Part shown: positions 45,188 to 51,789 of the stretch, piece by piece
Layout: each line of letters starts with the position of its first letter
Numbering within the stretch: the first letter of the stretch is position 1
Assembly (NCBI RefSeq): GCF_003851125.1
Contig: NZ_BGOW01000002.1
Coordinates: forward strand, 124,001-188,000
Length of the DNA stretch: 64,000 nucleotides
Direction: 5' to 3'
Origin: Sulfuriferula multivorans
Lineage (GTDB): Bacteria > Pseudomonadota > Gammaproteobacteria > Burkholderiales > Sulfuriferulaceae
Position numbers and translations under genes: made by a program
The notes under the pieces: generated by a model
The model's database searches: none
What the model was told of the DNA's origin: nothing
Seen by the model: only the letters and a program-made list of their open reading frames with translations

Positions 45188-45496
45188 ATGGGATTTTTCA
45201 GCAAGAAAACCGAGGCAGTGCCCGATGCTGGCCAAATGACGCAGGCGGTATTGCCGGACGGTACCCAGCATCTTATCAAGCAGCAAATCAACTGCCTGGG
45301 TGACTCCTGCCCGCGCCCCCAGCTGATGACAAAAAAGGCGCTCTCCACGGCGATGCCAGGCGATGTCATCGAAGTCCTGATTGACAACGCCACCTCCATG
45401 GAGGCCATTCCTCCCATGATGAAAGATCTGCGTAGCTCGCACCTTGCGACCGTGAGAGCGGACAGGTGCTGGCATGTCTATGTGCGTAAAGATTGA
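45188..45496 (+). CDS. TusA-family sulfur carrier protein
   Basis: A 102-residue protein with an N-terminal extension of about 25 residues and a TusA/SirA core: INCLGDSCPRPQLMTKKAL, where the Cys before Pro (CPRP) is the sulfur-carrying residue, then GDVIEVLIDNATSMEAIPP. TusA proteins carry persulfide sulfur in the cytoplasm, and the YeeD-type partners accept sulfur from YeeE permeases. A strong AAGGAG ribosome site precedes the ATG. A second Cys precedes it (NCLG). Confidence 0.9.
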   Translation: MGFFSKKTEAVPDAGQMTQAVLPDGTQHLIKQQINCLGDSCPRPQLMTKKALSTAMPGDVIEVLIDNATSMEAIPPMMKDLRSSHLATVRADRCWHVYVRKD

Positions 45497-45506
45497 GGAG
45501 ACGACA

Positions 45507-45725
45507 ATGCGTTTCGCAAAATTACAAATGGTCGTGTTCTCGACATTATCGGCGGCAATCAGCATCGGTGGCCTGGCATATATCTTCATGGATCCACCCG
45601 CTTATCTTCATGCTACCCGGCAAGGTGTGCCCTATTTCACCCCACAAGTCATCAACCCCGCCGACGGCAAAGCGCTGGATTTGAATATGCTGGTCAGGCA
45701 TTACCAGGGAAAGGACAAATCATGA
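45507..45725 (+). CDS. Small membrane-anchored protein of the sulfur cluster
   Basis: A 72-residue protein, MRFAKLQMVVFSTLS at the start, with one helix (residues about 7-28) and a periplasmic or cytoplasmic tail with PPAYLHATRQGVPYFTPQVI. No cysteine and no known family. GAGGAG precedes the ATG at 45507. Its stop overlaps the start of the next tiny gene (ATGA), arguing that both are translated together. Confidence 0.7.
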   Translation: MRFAKLQMVVFSTLSAAISIGGLAYIFMDPPAYLHATRQGVPYFTPQVINPADGKALDLNMLVRHYQGKDKS

Positions 45726-45814
45726 CTCTGGATTTTGCAACCATTCTGCAAATCATCATGTTCGTGGTGGCTTTCTATATCACCTATGTCTGCCTTACCA
45801 AGGATATTTTCTGA
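45722..45814 (+). CDS. 30-residue single-helix micro-protein
   Basis: A reading of 30 residues, MTLDFATILQIIMFVVAFYI and then TYVCLTKDIF, starting at ATG 45722 inside the stop of the preceding gene. Almost all of it is one transmembrane helix with a single Cys near the end. Too short for usual gene calling. It is in the gap between two conserved small membrane genes and its coupling by ATGA supports translation. Resembles the very small subunits that stabilise oxidases or permeases, but the role is unknown. Confidence 0.6.
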   Translation: MTLDFATILQIIMFVVAFYITYVCLTKDIF

Positions 45815-45824
45815 GAGGCTCGCG

Positions 45825-46097
45825 ATGAAGAAAGAAATCCTGATTTTCTGGCTGGTGGCTCTGGCTCTCGCCTTCGGTCTGTCGGCATTGCTGTTCCACT
45901 ACGCCGCACTGGCGCCTGGCGCGCTTGCCAAAGCGCGTACGCCGCAGCCGATGGAAAGCATGCCGGACGTCAATTTGGGCAATGCCTATGGCACGGTATC
46001 GGTTACCGATCTGGTCGGCTACTACATCGAACATCCGCCCGCGCCGAAAGGCACCACTGCCGCAGACGACGGCGAGCACCGGTTTGGCGGTTGCTGA
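45825..46097 (+). CDS. Small membrane protein with Cys tail
   Basis: A 90-residue protein starting MKKEILIFWLVALALAFG, with one helix at about residues 5-27, a hydrophilic domain, and the C-terminal sequence EHRFGGC, whose terminal Cys could take part in sulfur transfer. Contains LVGYYIEHPPAPKG. No family recognised. GAGAGGCTCGCG lies before the start. It precedes the tandem rhodanese by ten bases. Confidence 0.7.
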   Translation: MKKEILIFWLVALALAFGLSALLFHYAALAPGALAKARTPQPMESMPDVNLGNAYGTVSVTDLVGYYIEHPPAPKGTTAADDGEHRFGGC

Positions 46098-46107
46098 CTA
46101 GCCGGCC

Positions 46108-47082
46108 ATGCGCGGATTTTTCCCGATCCTTTTCACCATGCTGTGGATGGTGCTGGCCGGGAATAGCCAGGCGTCGGAGGTTGCCTTCGGCTATACCGAT
46201 CATGCCTCGAATCTGATCGGCAGCGTGACGGTCGTGGATGCGCGCGCCGAGGATGCCTGCCTGCATTACACCGTGCGCGGCGCCCACTGCCTTCCCGCTG
46301 CCGATTTTCTTGGCCCGCACGGCCGCCTCGCGAGCTTTCGCGAAATCTATTGGCTTTTGGGAACCGCCGGGCTGTCGGAGCAAGCCCATGTATTGGTCGT
46401 GGGCGATGACCCAACTGAACGTGATTTCGTGGCCGGCATGCTGTATCTGTGTGGGCAAAGAAAAGTATCCATTCTGACTATCCCCATCGCGCGCGGCGCT
46501 GGCCTGGAACAGACTCAAATGGGACAGGGCACAGGCCGCGGAATGACGCGCAATCCGATTTATCTAGGCGTCGTACGCGAAGGCCGGATCGTGTTGCGCG
46601 ACGAACTTGCGCAAGCATTAACCACAAATCATCCACCGCTTTTACTGGACGGGCGCAGCGATGACGAATACTGGGGAGCGCGTATCAGGGCCATGCGCGG
46701 CGGACATCTACCGGGGGCTCAATCCTTGCCGATGTTCAAAGCACGACAGCAAATAGCCAAAAATACTTTGCAGCTACCGCTGCGAGACGGATTGGTCGTA
46801 TATGCCAACGACCCATTTGAATCAGTTGCGTACTTTACCTTGCTGCGCGCAGGCGCGGGCGCGGAAGTGCGGGTGTTTCAGGATGGCTGGGTGGATTGGG
46901 CGAACCATCCCGCATTGCCGATGGACTCTGTCACCTATCCAAACGCTTTACTGAGTGTCGCCCCTGCCAGGCAGCCGGAAAAGCAAACGAATCCCGGTCA
47001 AATTGCGCTGATATTGGGAGGAATTTCCATGTTAACCGCATTTTCAGCAGGATTTTTTTACCTTGGAAAAAGGAGAAGCTAG
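46108..47082 (+). CDS. Membrane-anchored tandem rhodanese lacking catalytic Cys
   Basis: A 324-residue protein with a signal sequence (ending GNSQAS), two rhodanese domains (about 23-130 and 150-270) and a C-terminal helix ILGGISMLTAFSAGFFYLG with basic end KKRRS-like KRRS. The domain folds are seen in VTVVDARAEDACLHYTVRGAHCLP and LLLDGRSDDEYWGARIRAMRGGHLPGA. However, the sites where the active Cys should be read VVGDDPTERD and VYANDPFESV, so neither has a catalytic Cys. It may bind sulfur compounds or act as a scaffold in the periplasm. Spacing to the next gene is zero. Confidence 0.78.
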   Translation: MRGFFPILFTMLWMVLAGNSQASEVAFGYTDHASNLIGSVTVVDARAEDACLHYTVRGAHCLPAADFLGPHGRLASFREIYWLLGTAGLSEQAHVLVVGDDPTERDFVAGMLYLCGQRKVSILTIPIARGAGLEQTQMGQGTGRGMTRNPIYLGVVREGRIVLRDELAQALTTNHPPLLLDGRSDDEYWGARIRAMRGGHLPGAQSLPMFKARQQIAKNTLQLPLRDGLVVYANDPFESVAYFTLLRAGAGAEVRVFQDGWVDWANHPALPMDSVTYPNALLSVAPARQPEKQTNPGQIALILGGISMLTAFSAGFFYLGKRRS

Positions 47083-47373
47083 TTGGAAATGCTGTTTGTC
47101 ATATCAACCGACCGGGGTGGCCGGATTCTGGCGCCGCTCGCTCATGCCTGCATCAGAAAAGGCATCGCATGGGGCTGCTTTTTTACCAATGACGGCGTTC
47201 GCCTGCTTGCCGACAGCGGCATTAAAAACCTGATGGACATGGCGAATCAGGCAATCGCCTGCGAGCACTCCTGGCAACGCTTCATGGCTGAGAAACACTG
47301 CCCTGTGGAACTCGGCAGCCAAACCAACCATAGCGCCATGCTCGCCAGGACAGCCCGAGTCATTACCATCTAA
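47083..47373 (+). CDS. DsrE-like small protein
   Basis: A 96-residue protein with the Rossmann-like DsrE pattern: MLFVISTDRGGRILAPLAHACIRKG-type first strand and helix (shown by LFVISTDRGG), then FFTNDGVRLLAD and the Cys sites AIACEHSW and EKHCPVELGSQ. DsrE carries sulfur on a Cys in sulfur oxidation. Start TTG 47083 is supported by AAAGGAGAAG; ATG 47089 is possible. First of three small proteins resembling a DsrEFH or TusBCD set. Confidence 0.75.
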   Translation: MEMLFVISTDRGGRILAPLAHACIRKGIAWGCFFTNDGVRLLADSGIKNLMDMANQAIACEHSWQRFMAEKHCPVELGSQTNHSAMLARTARVITI

Positions 47374-47384
47374 GGCAAAAAAAA

Positions 47385-47663
47385 ATGACCAATTCCATCA
47401 AGACTATCCTGCTCCTCGGGCGGCGTGATCACGCTGAAGCAATGCGCGTAGCCGCGGGCCTGACGATTTTTGGGCACCAGGTGCGTTTAGTGTTTATGCA
47501 CACGCCAGTCGCCGACACTCCCGAAAATGCAGAGCAGTTCGACCTGCTGGATTTGGCCGACATTGCTCCGGAAACCACCGTGCCGGAAGAGCAATTGCCA
47601 TTTCTTGACAAGGCGGCTCTGGCCGAGGCGATGCTCGAAGCCGATTTCATCATGAGCGTTTAG
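47385..47663 (+). CDS. DsrE/DsrF-like small protein without cysteines
   Basis: A 92-residue protein with a first strand KTILLLGRRD followed by AMRVAAGLTIFGHQVRLVFMH, typical of the DsrE/DsrF superfamily helix-strand pattern. No Cys is present, so it cannot carry sulfur itself and may be a structural subunit, as DsrF-type chains are in the DsrEFH hexamer. It starts 12 bases after the DsrE-like gene. Confidence 0.65.
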   Translation: MTNSIKTILLLGRRDHAEAMRVAAGLTIFGHQVRLVFMHTPVADTPENAEQFDLLDLADIAPETTVPEEQLPFLDKAALAEAMLEADFIMSV

Positions 47664-47664
47664 G

Positions 47665-47871
47665 ATGGAACAGAAAATGGATGAAATCAATGTAGTCGTA
47701 CTGCAAACGGACATTTTTCCAGATCAGGAAACGCTGGCTGAAGCAATCGAGCAACTTCAAAAGACCCATCGCGTGTGGCATTTCGACGCCACACAAACGG
47801 GCAATGCCGAGCGGGATTGGGATCAGGCGCTACTGCGCCTGCTTGATGCCGATCGGATCATCGTTGTTTAA
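47665..47871 (+). CDS. Small protein, possible DsrH/TusB-like subunit
   Basis: A 68-residue acidic protein: NVVVLQTDIFPDQETLAEAIEQL, then HRVWHFDATQTG and LLRLLDADRIIVV. Strand-helix-strand order and position third after two DsrE-type genes suggest a DsrH/TusB-like place, but it is shorter than those and lacks Cys; I cannot assign it by sequence. Starts at ATG 47665, one base past the previous stop; ATG 47677 has better spacing to the GGATGGA. Confidence 0.55.
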   Translation: MEQKMDEINVVVLQTDIFPDQETLAEAIEQLQKTHRVWHFDATQTGNAERDWDQALLRLLDADRIIVV

Positions 47872-47887
47872 CGAAGGAGGAGAAATC

Positions 47888-48820
47888 ATGAAACGGATAT
47901 TGTTTTTAACTGTAGTCTGGCTGGCGACTGCAAGCGCAACCGCATTCGCCGTAGCCGATAGCCCGCTTGTAGACACCAACTGGATTAAACAGAATTCCTG
48001 CAAGCCTGGCATCGTGGTATTGGATATTCGCAACCAGCTCGACGGTCACTCCAAAATAGATTATCTGCGCGGCCATATTCCGTGCGCCATATATAGCGAT
48101 TATATGAAGGATGGCTGGCGCGCCAAGGTGAACAACATACCCGGCATGCTGCCGCCGATTCCGCAGATCGAGAAACTGATCGGCAGCCTCGGCATCGACG
48201 ATAATTCCCACGTGGTGATCTATTCGGCGGGTAGCAACGCCCTGGACATGGGCAGTGCCACGCGCGTTTATTGGACGTTCAAAGTGCTGGGGCACGACGA
48301 CGTTTCCATTCTGAATGGCGGATATGCCGCTTATGAGGCGGACAAGGCCAACAAGATCGAAACCGGCATGAATCAGCCCAAACCGAAAGCCTTTGTAGCG
48401 AAATTCCGCAAGGACATGTATCCCACGGAAGCCGACGTGGAAAAAGCCAGGAAATCCGGCGTTCTGCTGGTCGACAATCGCCCCAACGACCAGTATCTGG
48501 GGGTCAACCGGACGCCCGCTGCGGTCAAACGCAACGGCACTATTCCTGGGGCGAAGAATCTCCCGGAGAGCTGGCTCACCGACAATAACGGCGGCAAATT
48601 CCGCAGCGCGGCCGAACTGGAAAAACTCTATAAAGATGCAGGCGTCCCCCTCAAAGGAGAAGAGATCAACTTCTGCAATACCGGCCACTGGGCGTCGCTG
48701 GGCTGGTTCGTTTCCAGTGAAGTGCTTGGCAACAAACTGGCCAAGGTTTACGATGGTTCGATGGCCGAGTGGAGCGCCGATCCGAAGGCGCCTATAGAGC
48801 AGAAAATCAAGGTGGAATAA
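47888..48820 (+). CDS. Periplasmic sulfurtransferase (tandem rhodanese, active type)
   Basis: A 310-residue exported protein with signal peptide ending ATAFA, and two rhodanese domains. The second has the active site loop NFCNTGHWASLGWFV, in which the Cys (about residue 260) is in the P-loop position. The first has VVIYSAGSNALDMGSATRVYWTF, with no Cys. Known enzymes move sulfane sulfur from thiosulfate to cyanide or thiols. An AAGGAGGAG ribosome site suggests high expression. In the cluster it is the likely periplasmic catalyst. Confidence 0.87.
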   Translation: MKRILFLTVVWLATASATAFAVADSPLVDTNWIKQNSCKPGIVVLDIRNQLDGHSKIDYLRGHIPCAIYSDYMKDGWRAKVNNIPGMLPPIPQIEKLIGSLGIDDNSHVVIYSAGSNALDMGSATRVYWTFKVLGHDDVSILNGGYAAYEADKANKIETGMNQPKPKAFVAKFRKDMYPTEADVEKARKSGVLLVDNRPNDQYLGVNRTPAAVKRNGTIPGAKNLPESWLTDNNGGKFRSAAELEKLYKDAGVPLKGEEINFCNTGHWASLGWFVSSEVLGNKLAKVYDGSMAEWSADPKAPIEQKIKVE

Positions 48821-48826
48821 CGGCCT

Positions 48827-49465
48827 GTGTACTTGGGCCGAGTTCTGGTCGTCCTGGTATTGTTCGCTGCCGCCTTGCCTGCATGGGCGAGCGGCGAACA
48901 TGAGCGCCGTCTGCAGGTGGAGATCGCCGTCTTGTATGGCGACGCTCAACTGCTGCTTAATCCGGCAACGCCTCCATTGCGACGCGAGGGTTTGCGCCTG
49001 CGCATCCGCAGCAGTCTTGGAACTCTGGGAATGCTGGCACGTTATGCCGCTCAGGAAGACCCGGCTTTGCAATCCGTTACTGGCAAGAAAATCGCCAATT
49101 TGCGCACCCAGTTTGCCCACAACAATATCCAGACATTCGCCAGGCAACTGAAGCTGCTTGAATCGAGACAGCCTTTAGACATGTCTGATTTTTTGCCCCT
49201 CACGGCAACGCCTTTGCGTTTGCATACCGGACAGGAAATTTATCAAAACCTGTGTATCGGCTGCCATCTGAACCCCGTCCTGACTCAACCCAATCCGGCA
49301 CCCAATCTTTTCTCAATGGCCGCGACCGTTCCGCGGAATGAATTCATCGCTCGTATGCTGAGCGGCATCCATGGCGTGCATCTGACGACGCTGCAAAATC
49401 CGTTTACCGACGAAGAAATTGCGAGCATGACAGCATTCTTCGAGCAGGCGCAAACCGGCAGATAG
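48827..49465 (+). CDS. Exported protein with C-terminal cytochrome c domain
   Basis: A 212-residue protein with signal peptide ending LPAWA, an N-terminal alpha-helical region of about 110 residues without recognised family (RRLQVEIAVLYGDAQLLLN), then a cytochrome c domain with heme site CIGCH at about 144 and C-terminal Met candidate in IASMTAF. Start GTG 48827 lies 6 bases after the rhodanese stop. It could take electrons from periplasmic sulfur chemistry. It is the last gene of the cluster. Confidence 0.82.
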   Translation: MYLGRVLVVLVLFAAALPAWASGEHERRLQVEIAVLYGDAQLLLNPATPPLRREGLRLRIRSSLGTLGMLARYAAQEDPALQSVTGKKIANLRTQFAHNNIQTFARQLKLLESRQPLDMSDFLPLTATPLRLHTGQEIYQNLCIGCHLNPVLTQPNPAPNLFSMAATVPRNEFIARMLSGIHGVHLTTLQNPFTDEEIASMTAFFEQAQTGR

Positions 49466-49566
49466 GCAACCAAAAGATTCAAAAACTGTATTGCCTTCGT
49501 TACCTCATCCTTACCGCTTTGTTCATCTTGTATTACAAATTTGATTAACCAAGAAACGGCGACTTA

Positions 49567-49693
49567 TCCACGAAAGACACGAAAGGCACGAAATAAATCA
49601 ATAGCTTGTTATCTCATTGAATATTTTGCGAGCTTTCGTCTTACAGCGAAATGCCTACTTACCCCATTTCGTGCCTTTCGTGTCTTTCGTGGA
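49567..49693. repeat. Perfect 28-base inverted repeat with CACGAAAG units
   Basis: TCCACGAAAGACACGAAAGG continuing to base 49594 is matched exactly on the other strand at 49666-49693, with 71 bases between. Each arm contains three CACGAAA units spaced 9 to 10 bases apart. Similar CACGAAAGACACGAAAGG repeats are known as dispersed intergenic elements in proteobacteria. Lies between the converging ends of the cytochrome and reductase genes. Confidence 0.8.
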
Positions 49694-49713
49694 CCAACTG
49701 TTTTTTGCCAGAA

Positions 49714-50688
49714 TTAAGCCGCGGCCAGCGTAAAGGCATCCGCATAAATGTCTTTCATTGCAGCACCGGTCAGGAACGCCTTCTTCTTGGCCGTTTTGAC
49801 CATTTCCGGATTACCGCATAGAAATACCCGCCACCCCGTCAATTTTCCGATATCCGCCAGCGCCACATCGAGGGCCCGGCCCTGGGCATAGCCATCCGCC
49901 GGCATTGCATCACCGGAAATACAAGGGGTATAGCTGAAATTGTCGTGGCAGTCTGCCAAGGCGCACAGTTCGTTGACCAGATACAACCCTTGCGGATTTC
50001 TGCTGCCGTGGTAGAGCCTGATCGGACCAGTGTGGCCCTGTTCCAGCGCATCGCGGGCGATGCCATACAGCGGTGCAAGTCCGGACCCGGTTCCAATCAG
50101 CAGGATGGGTTGCTCCGGGTGGCCTGGCACATAAAAACAATTGCCAACTGCCTGGCTGATCTCGACGACGTCGCCGGGTTTAAGGTTGTGGTGCGCCCAG
50201 CCGCTCACCCGACCGTCGGGCACCTTGCGGATATGCAATTTCAGGTGCTGATCGTGCGCCGGCACGCTGGCCAGAGAGTAGCTGCGCCCCAGCGTGGCAT
50301 CCTTGAAAAGATTGATGAACTGGCCTGCCCGGTATTCGAGCGGATTTTCACAATGCAGTCCCACGCAGATGATTTCATGGTTGAGCGATTCAATGCTGTG
50401 CACGGTCGCCTGGATGCGTGCGCTGCCTGCATCCGGCAGGCTAACTTCCATGTCTTCGAGCGGGTGGCAGCTGCAGGCCAGAAAATAGTTCTGTGCCTTG
50501 AGCGTTTCCTTCAATCCATTTTGCGAATCAAGCGGCGGAGTACCGGATACTGAGCGCATCAAACAGGTCTGGCATATGCCATTGCGGCAGGAAGACGGGA
50601 TGGATACGCCATTCCCGGTCAATGCATCAAGTACTGATTGATTTTCGGCACAAGCATAAGTATCGCCGTTAAAAGTCAGATTGGGCAT
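49714..50688 (-). CDS. 2Fe-2S / FAD / NAD(P) oxidoreductase
   Basis: A 324-residue reductase with an N-terminal plant-type ferredoxin domain (C34 and C39, C42 in SCRNGICQTC, and ACSC near 74), an FAD domain with RSYSLASVPAHD and GRVSGWAHHNLKPGD, and an NAD(P) domain with LLIGTGSGLAPLYGIARD and VFLCGNPEMVKTAKKKAF. It resembles the reductase parts of ring hydroxylases, but the gene is beside a truncated hemoglobin gene on the same strand, so it likely reduces the ferric hemoglobin during NO detoxification. The start follows CAGGAGATA. Confidence 0.88.
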   Translation of the reverse strand: MPNLTFNGDTYACAENQSVLDALTGNGVSIPSSCRNGICQTCLMRSVSGTPPLDSQNGLKETLKAQNYFLACSCHPLEDMEVSLPDAGSARIQATVHSIESLNHEIICVGLHCENPLEYRAGQFINLFKDATLGRSYSLASVPAHDQHLKLHIRKVPDGRVSGWAHHNLKPGDVVEISQAVGNCFYVPGHPEQPILLIGTGSGLAPLYGIARDALEQGHTGPIRLYHGSRNPQGLYLVNELCALADCHDNFSYTPCISGDAMPADGYAQGRALDVALADIGKLTGWRVFLCGNPEMVKTAKKKAFLTGAAMKDIYADAFTLAAA

Positions 50689-50712
50689 GGCGTATCTCCT
50701 GAAATGAATCTA

Positions 50713-51081
50713 TTATTTTCCGAGAACGTCGTTACGCGTGGTCTCGCAAAGCGCTGCCACTTCTGCAATATACGGCTGCGGAACATTGAGCTCCTGTAGC
50801 GTCGCTGCCAGATTTTCCACCACCGCATCAAAATGAGCGTCGTTCAGACCTTTTGCGACCAGATGTGCATGGCCGCGTCGCATATCCATGCCGCTATATT
50901 GATTTGGGCCACCGAAAGCCATCGTCAGGAACGCCTTCTGTTTGGCGGCTTGCCGGTCCATATCCACGTCATCGAAAAAATCGCTGATACGGTCATCGCT
51001 CAGCACCTTTCGATAAAAAATTTCCACGGCTGCGTTCACCGCACCGTCACCGCCCAGCTTGTCAAACAGTGTGTCATTCAT
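50713..51081 (-). CDS. Group I truncated hemoglobin
   Basis: A 122-residue heme protein of the trHbN/GlbN group. It shows the 2/2 globin pattern: SLFDKLGG-like TLFDKLGGDGAVNAAVEIFY with Tyr B10, RISDFFDDVDMDRQ, AFGGPNQYSGMDM, and the proximal His in RGHAHLVAKGLNDAHFDAV. Such proteins oxidise NO to nitrate with O2. The next gene is an oxidoreductase, and the divergent gene is NsrR, giving a clear NO function. The operator candidate lies at 51111-51133. Confidence 0.93.
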   Translation of the reverse strand: MNDTLFDKLGGDGAVNAAVEIFYRKVLSDDRISDFFDDVDMDRQAAKQKAFLTMAFGGPNQYSGMDMRRGHAHLVAKGLNDAHFDAVVENLAATLQELNVPQPYIAEVAALCETTRNDVLGK

Positions 51082-51110
51082 ACTCTATGTCCTTTATTCA
51101 AAACACCAAT

Positions 51111-51133
51111 AACATATATAATATATACATGTT
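51111..51133. promoter_or_regulatory. Candidate NsrR operator
   Basis: The 23-base AT-rich partial palindrome AACATATATAATATATAC, ending ATGTT, matches the NsrR consensus (two AAGATGYATTT-type half sites in inverted order) at about 17 of 23 positions by eye. It lies 30 bases before the truncated hemoglobin start and about 150 before nsrR. Other structures in the region are a 17-base palindrome AAGGGCTGCAAGCCCTT (51148-51164) and AGTATATGAGCGCATACT (51188-51205). Confidence 0.55.
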
Positions 51134-51283
51134 TTAAGGCAAAATTAAAGGGCTGCAAGCCCTTGGTAAACATATACAACGTCATGAAGTATATGAGCGC
51201 ATACTAATATGCCATCGTAGTCATGTCAAAAGAAATTTGCAACAGCGGTATAATCGACGCCAGAACGGCAGCGATCAAGGCAT

Positions 51284-51754
51284 ATGCAACTTACTCAATA
51301 CACGGACTACTCATTGCGCGTGCTCATTTACCTCAGCCTGAAGCAGCCTGATGAACTGGGAACAATCAGTGAAATAGCCGGATTCTATGGAATCTCGCGC
51401 AACCACCTGGTCAAGGTGGTGCACAATCTGGCGAATCACGGCTTGATTCAGACGATACGCGGCAAACATGGCGGCATGCGGCTGGCACGCCCGGCAACAG
51501 AGATTGCCATCGGTGAGGTGGTACGTCTGACCGAACCGAACTTCGATATCGCGGAATGCTTCAACAAAGCGACCAACCTTTGCACGATCACTCCCGTCTG
51601 TGCGCTCAAATCCATATTGGGCGAAGCGCGCAGCAGTTTTCTTCAAGAACTGGATCGCCATACCATCGCGGATGCAGTGTCCAAAAAATCCGCACTATCG
51701 AAACGCATTCATCTGAGCTTGCCCATCACTTCCAGCCCACGCCGTACGGTCTGA
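51284..51754 (+). CDS. nsrR: Rrf2-family NO-sensing repressor
   Basis: A 156-residue transcription factor with an Rrf2 winged helix: MQLTQYTDYSLRVLIYLSL, then ISEIAGFYGISRNHLVKVVHNL recognition helices, and IRGKHGGMRLARP in the wing. Cluster ligands are in ECFNKATNLCTITPVCALK (three Cys), as in NsrR. It would repress the hemoglobin operon until NO destroys the Fe-S cluster. It is divergent from that operon with 202 bases between. Confidence 0.9.
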   Translation: MQLTQYTDYSLRVLIYLSLKQPDELGTISEIAGFYGISRNHLVKVVHNLANHGLIQTIRGKHGGMRLARPATEIAIGEVVRLTEPNFDIAECFNKATNLCTITPVCALKSILGEARSSFLQELDRHTIADAVSKKSALSKRIHLSLPITSSPRRTV

Positions 51755-51789
51755 TTATTGACTGCCGTATTTTAAACATGCACGCTGCC

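Noticed and set aside
47906-49147. Minus-strand frame of 413 codons across the rhodanese and cytochrome genes
   Set aside because: Antisense to two genes with signal peptides and motifs; no ribosome site or family.
49567-49693. CRISPR-like repeats
   Set aside because: Only two arms in inverted order, with short internal periodic units and no spacer series.
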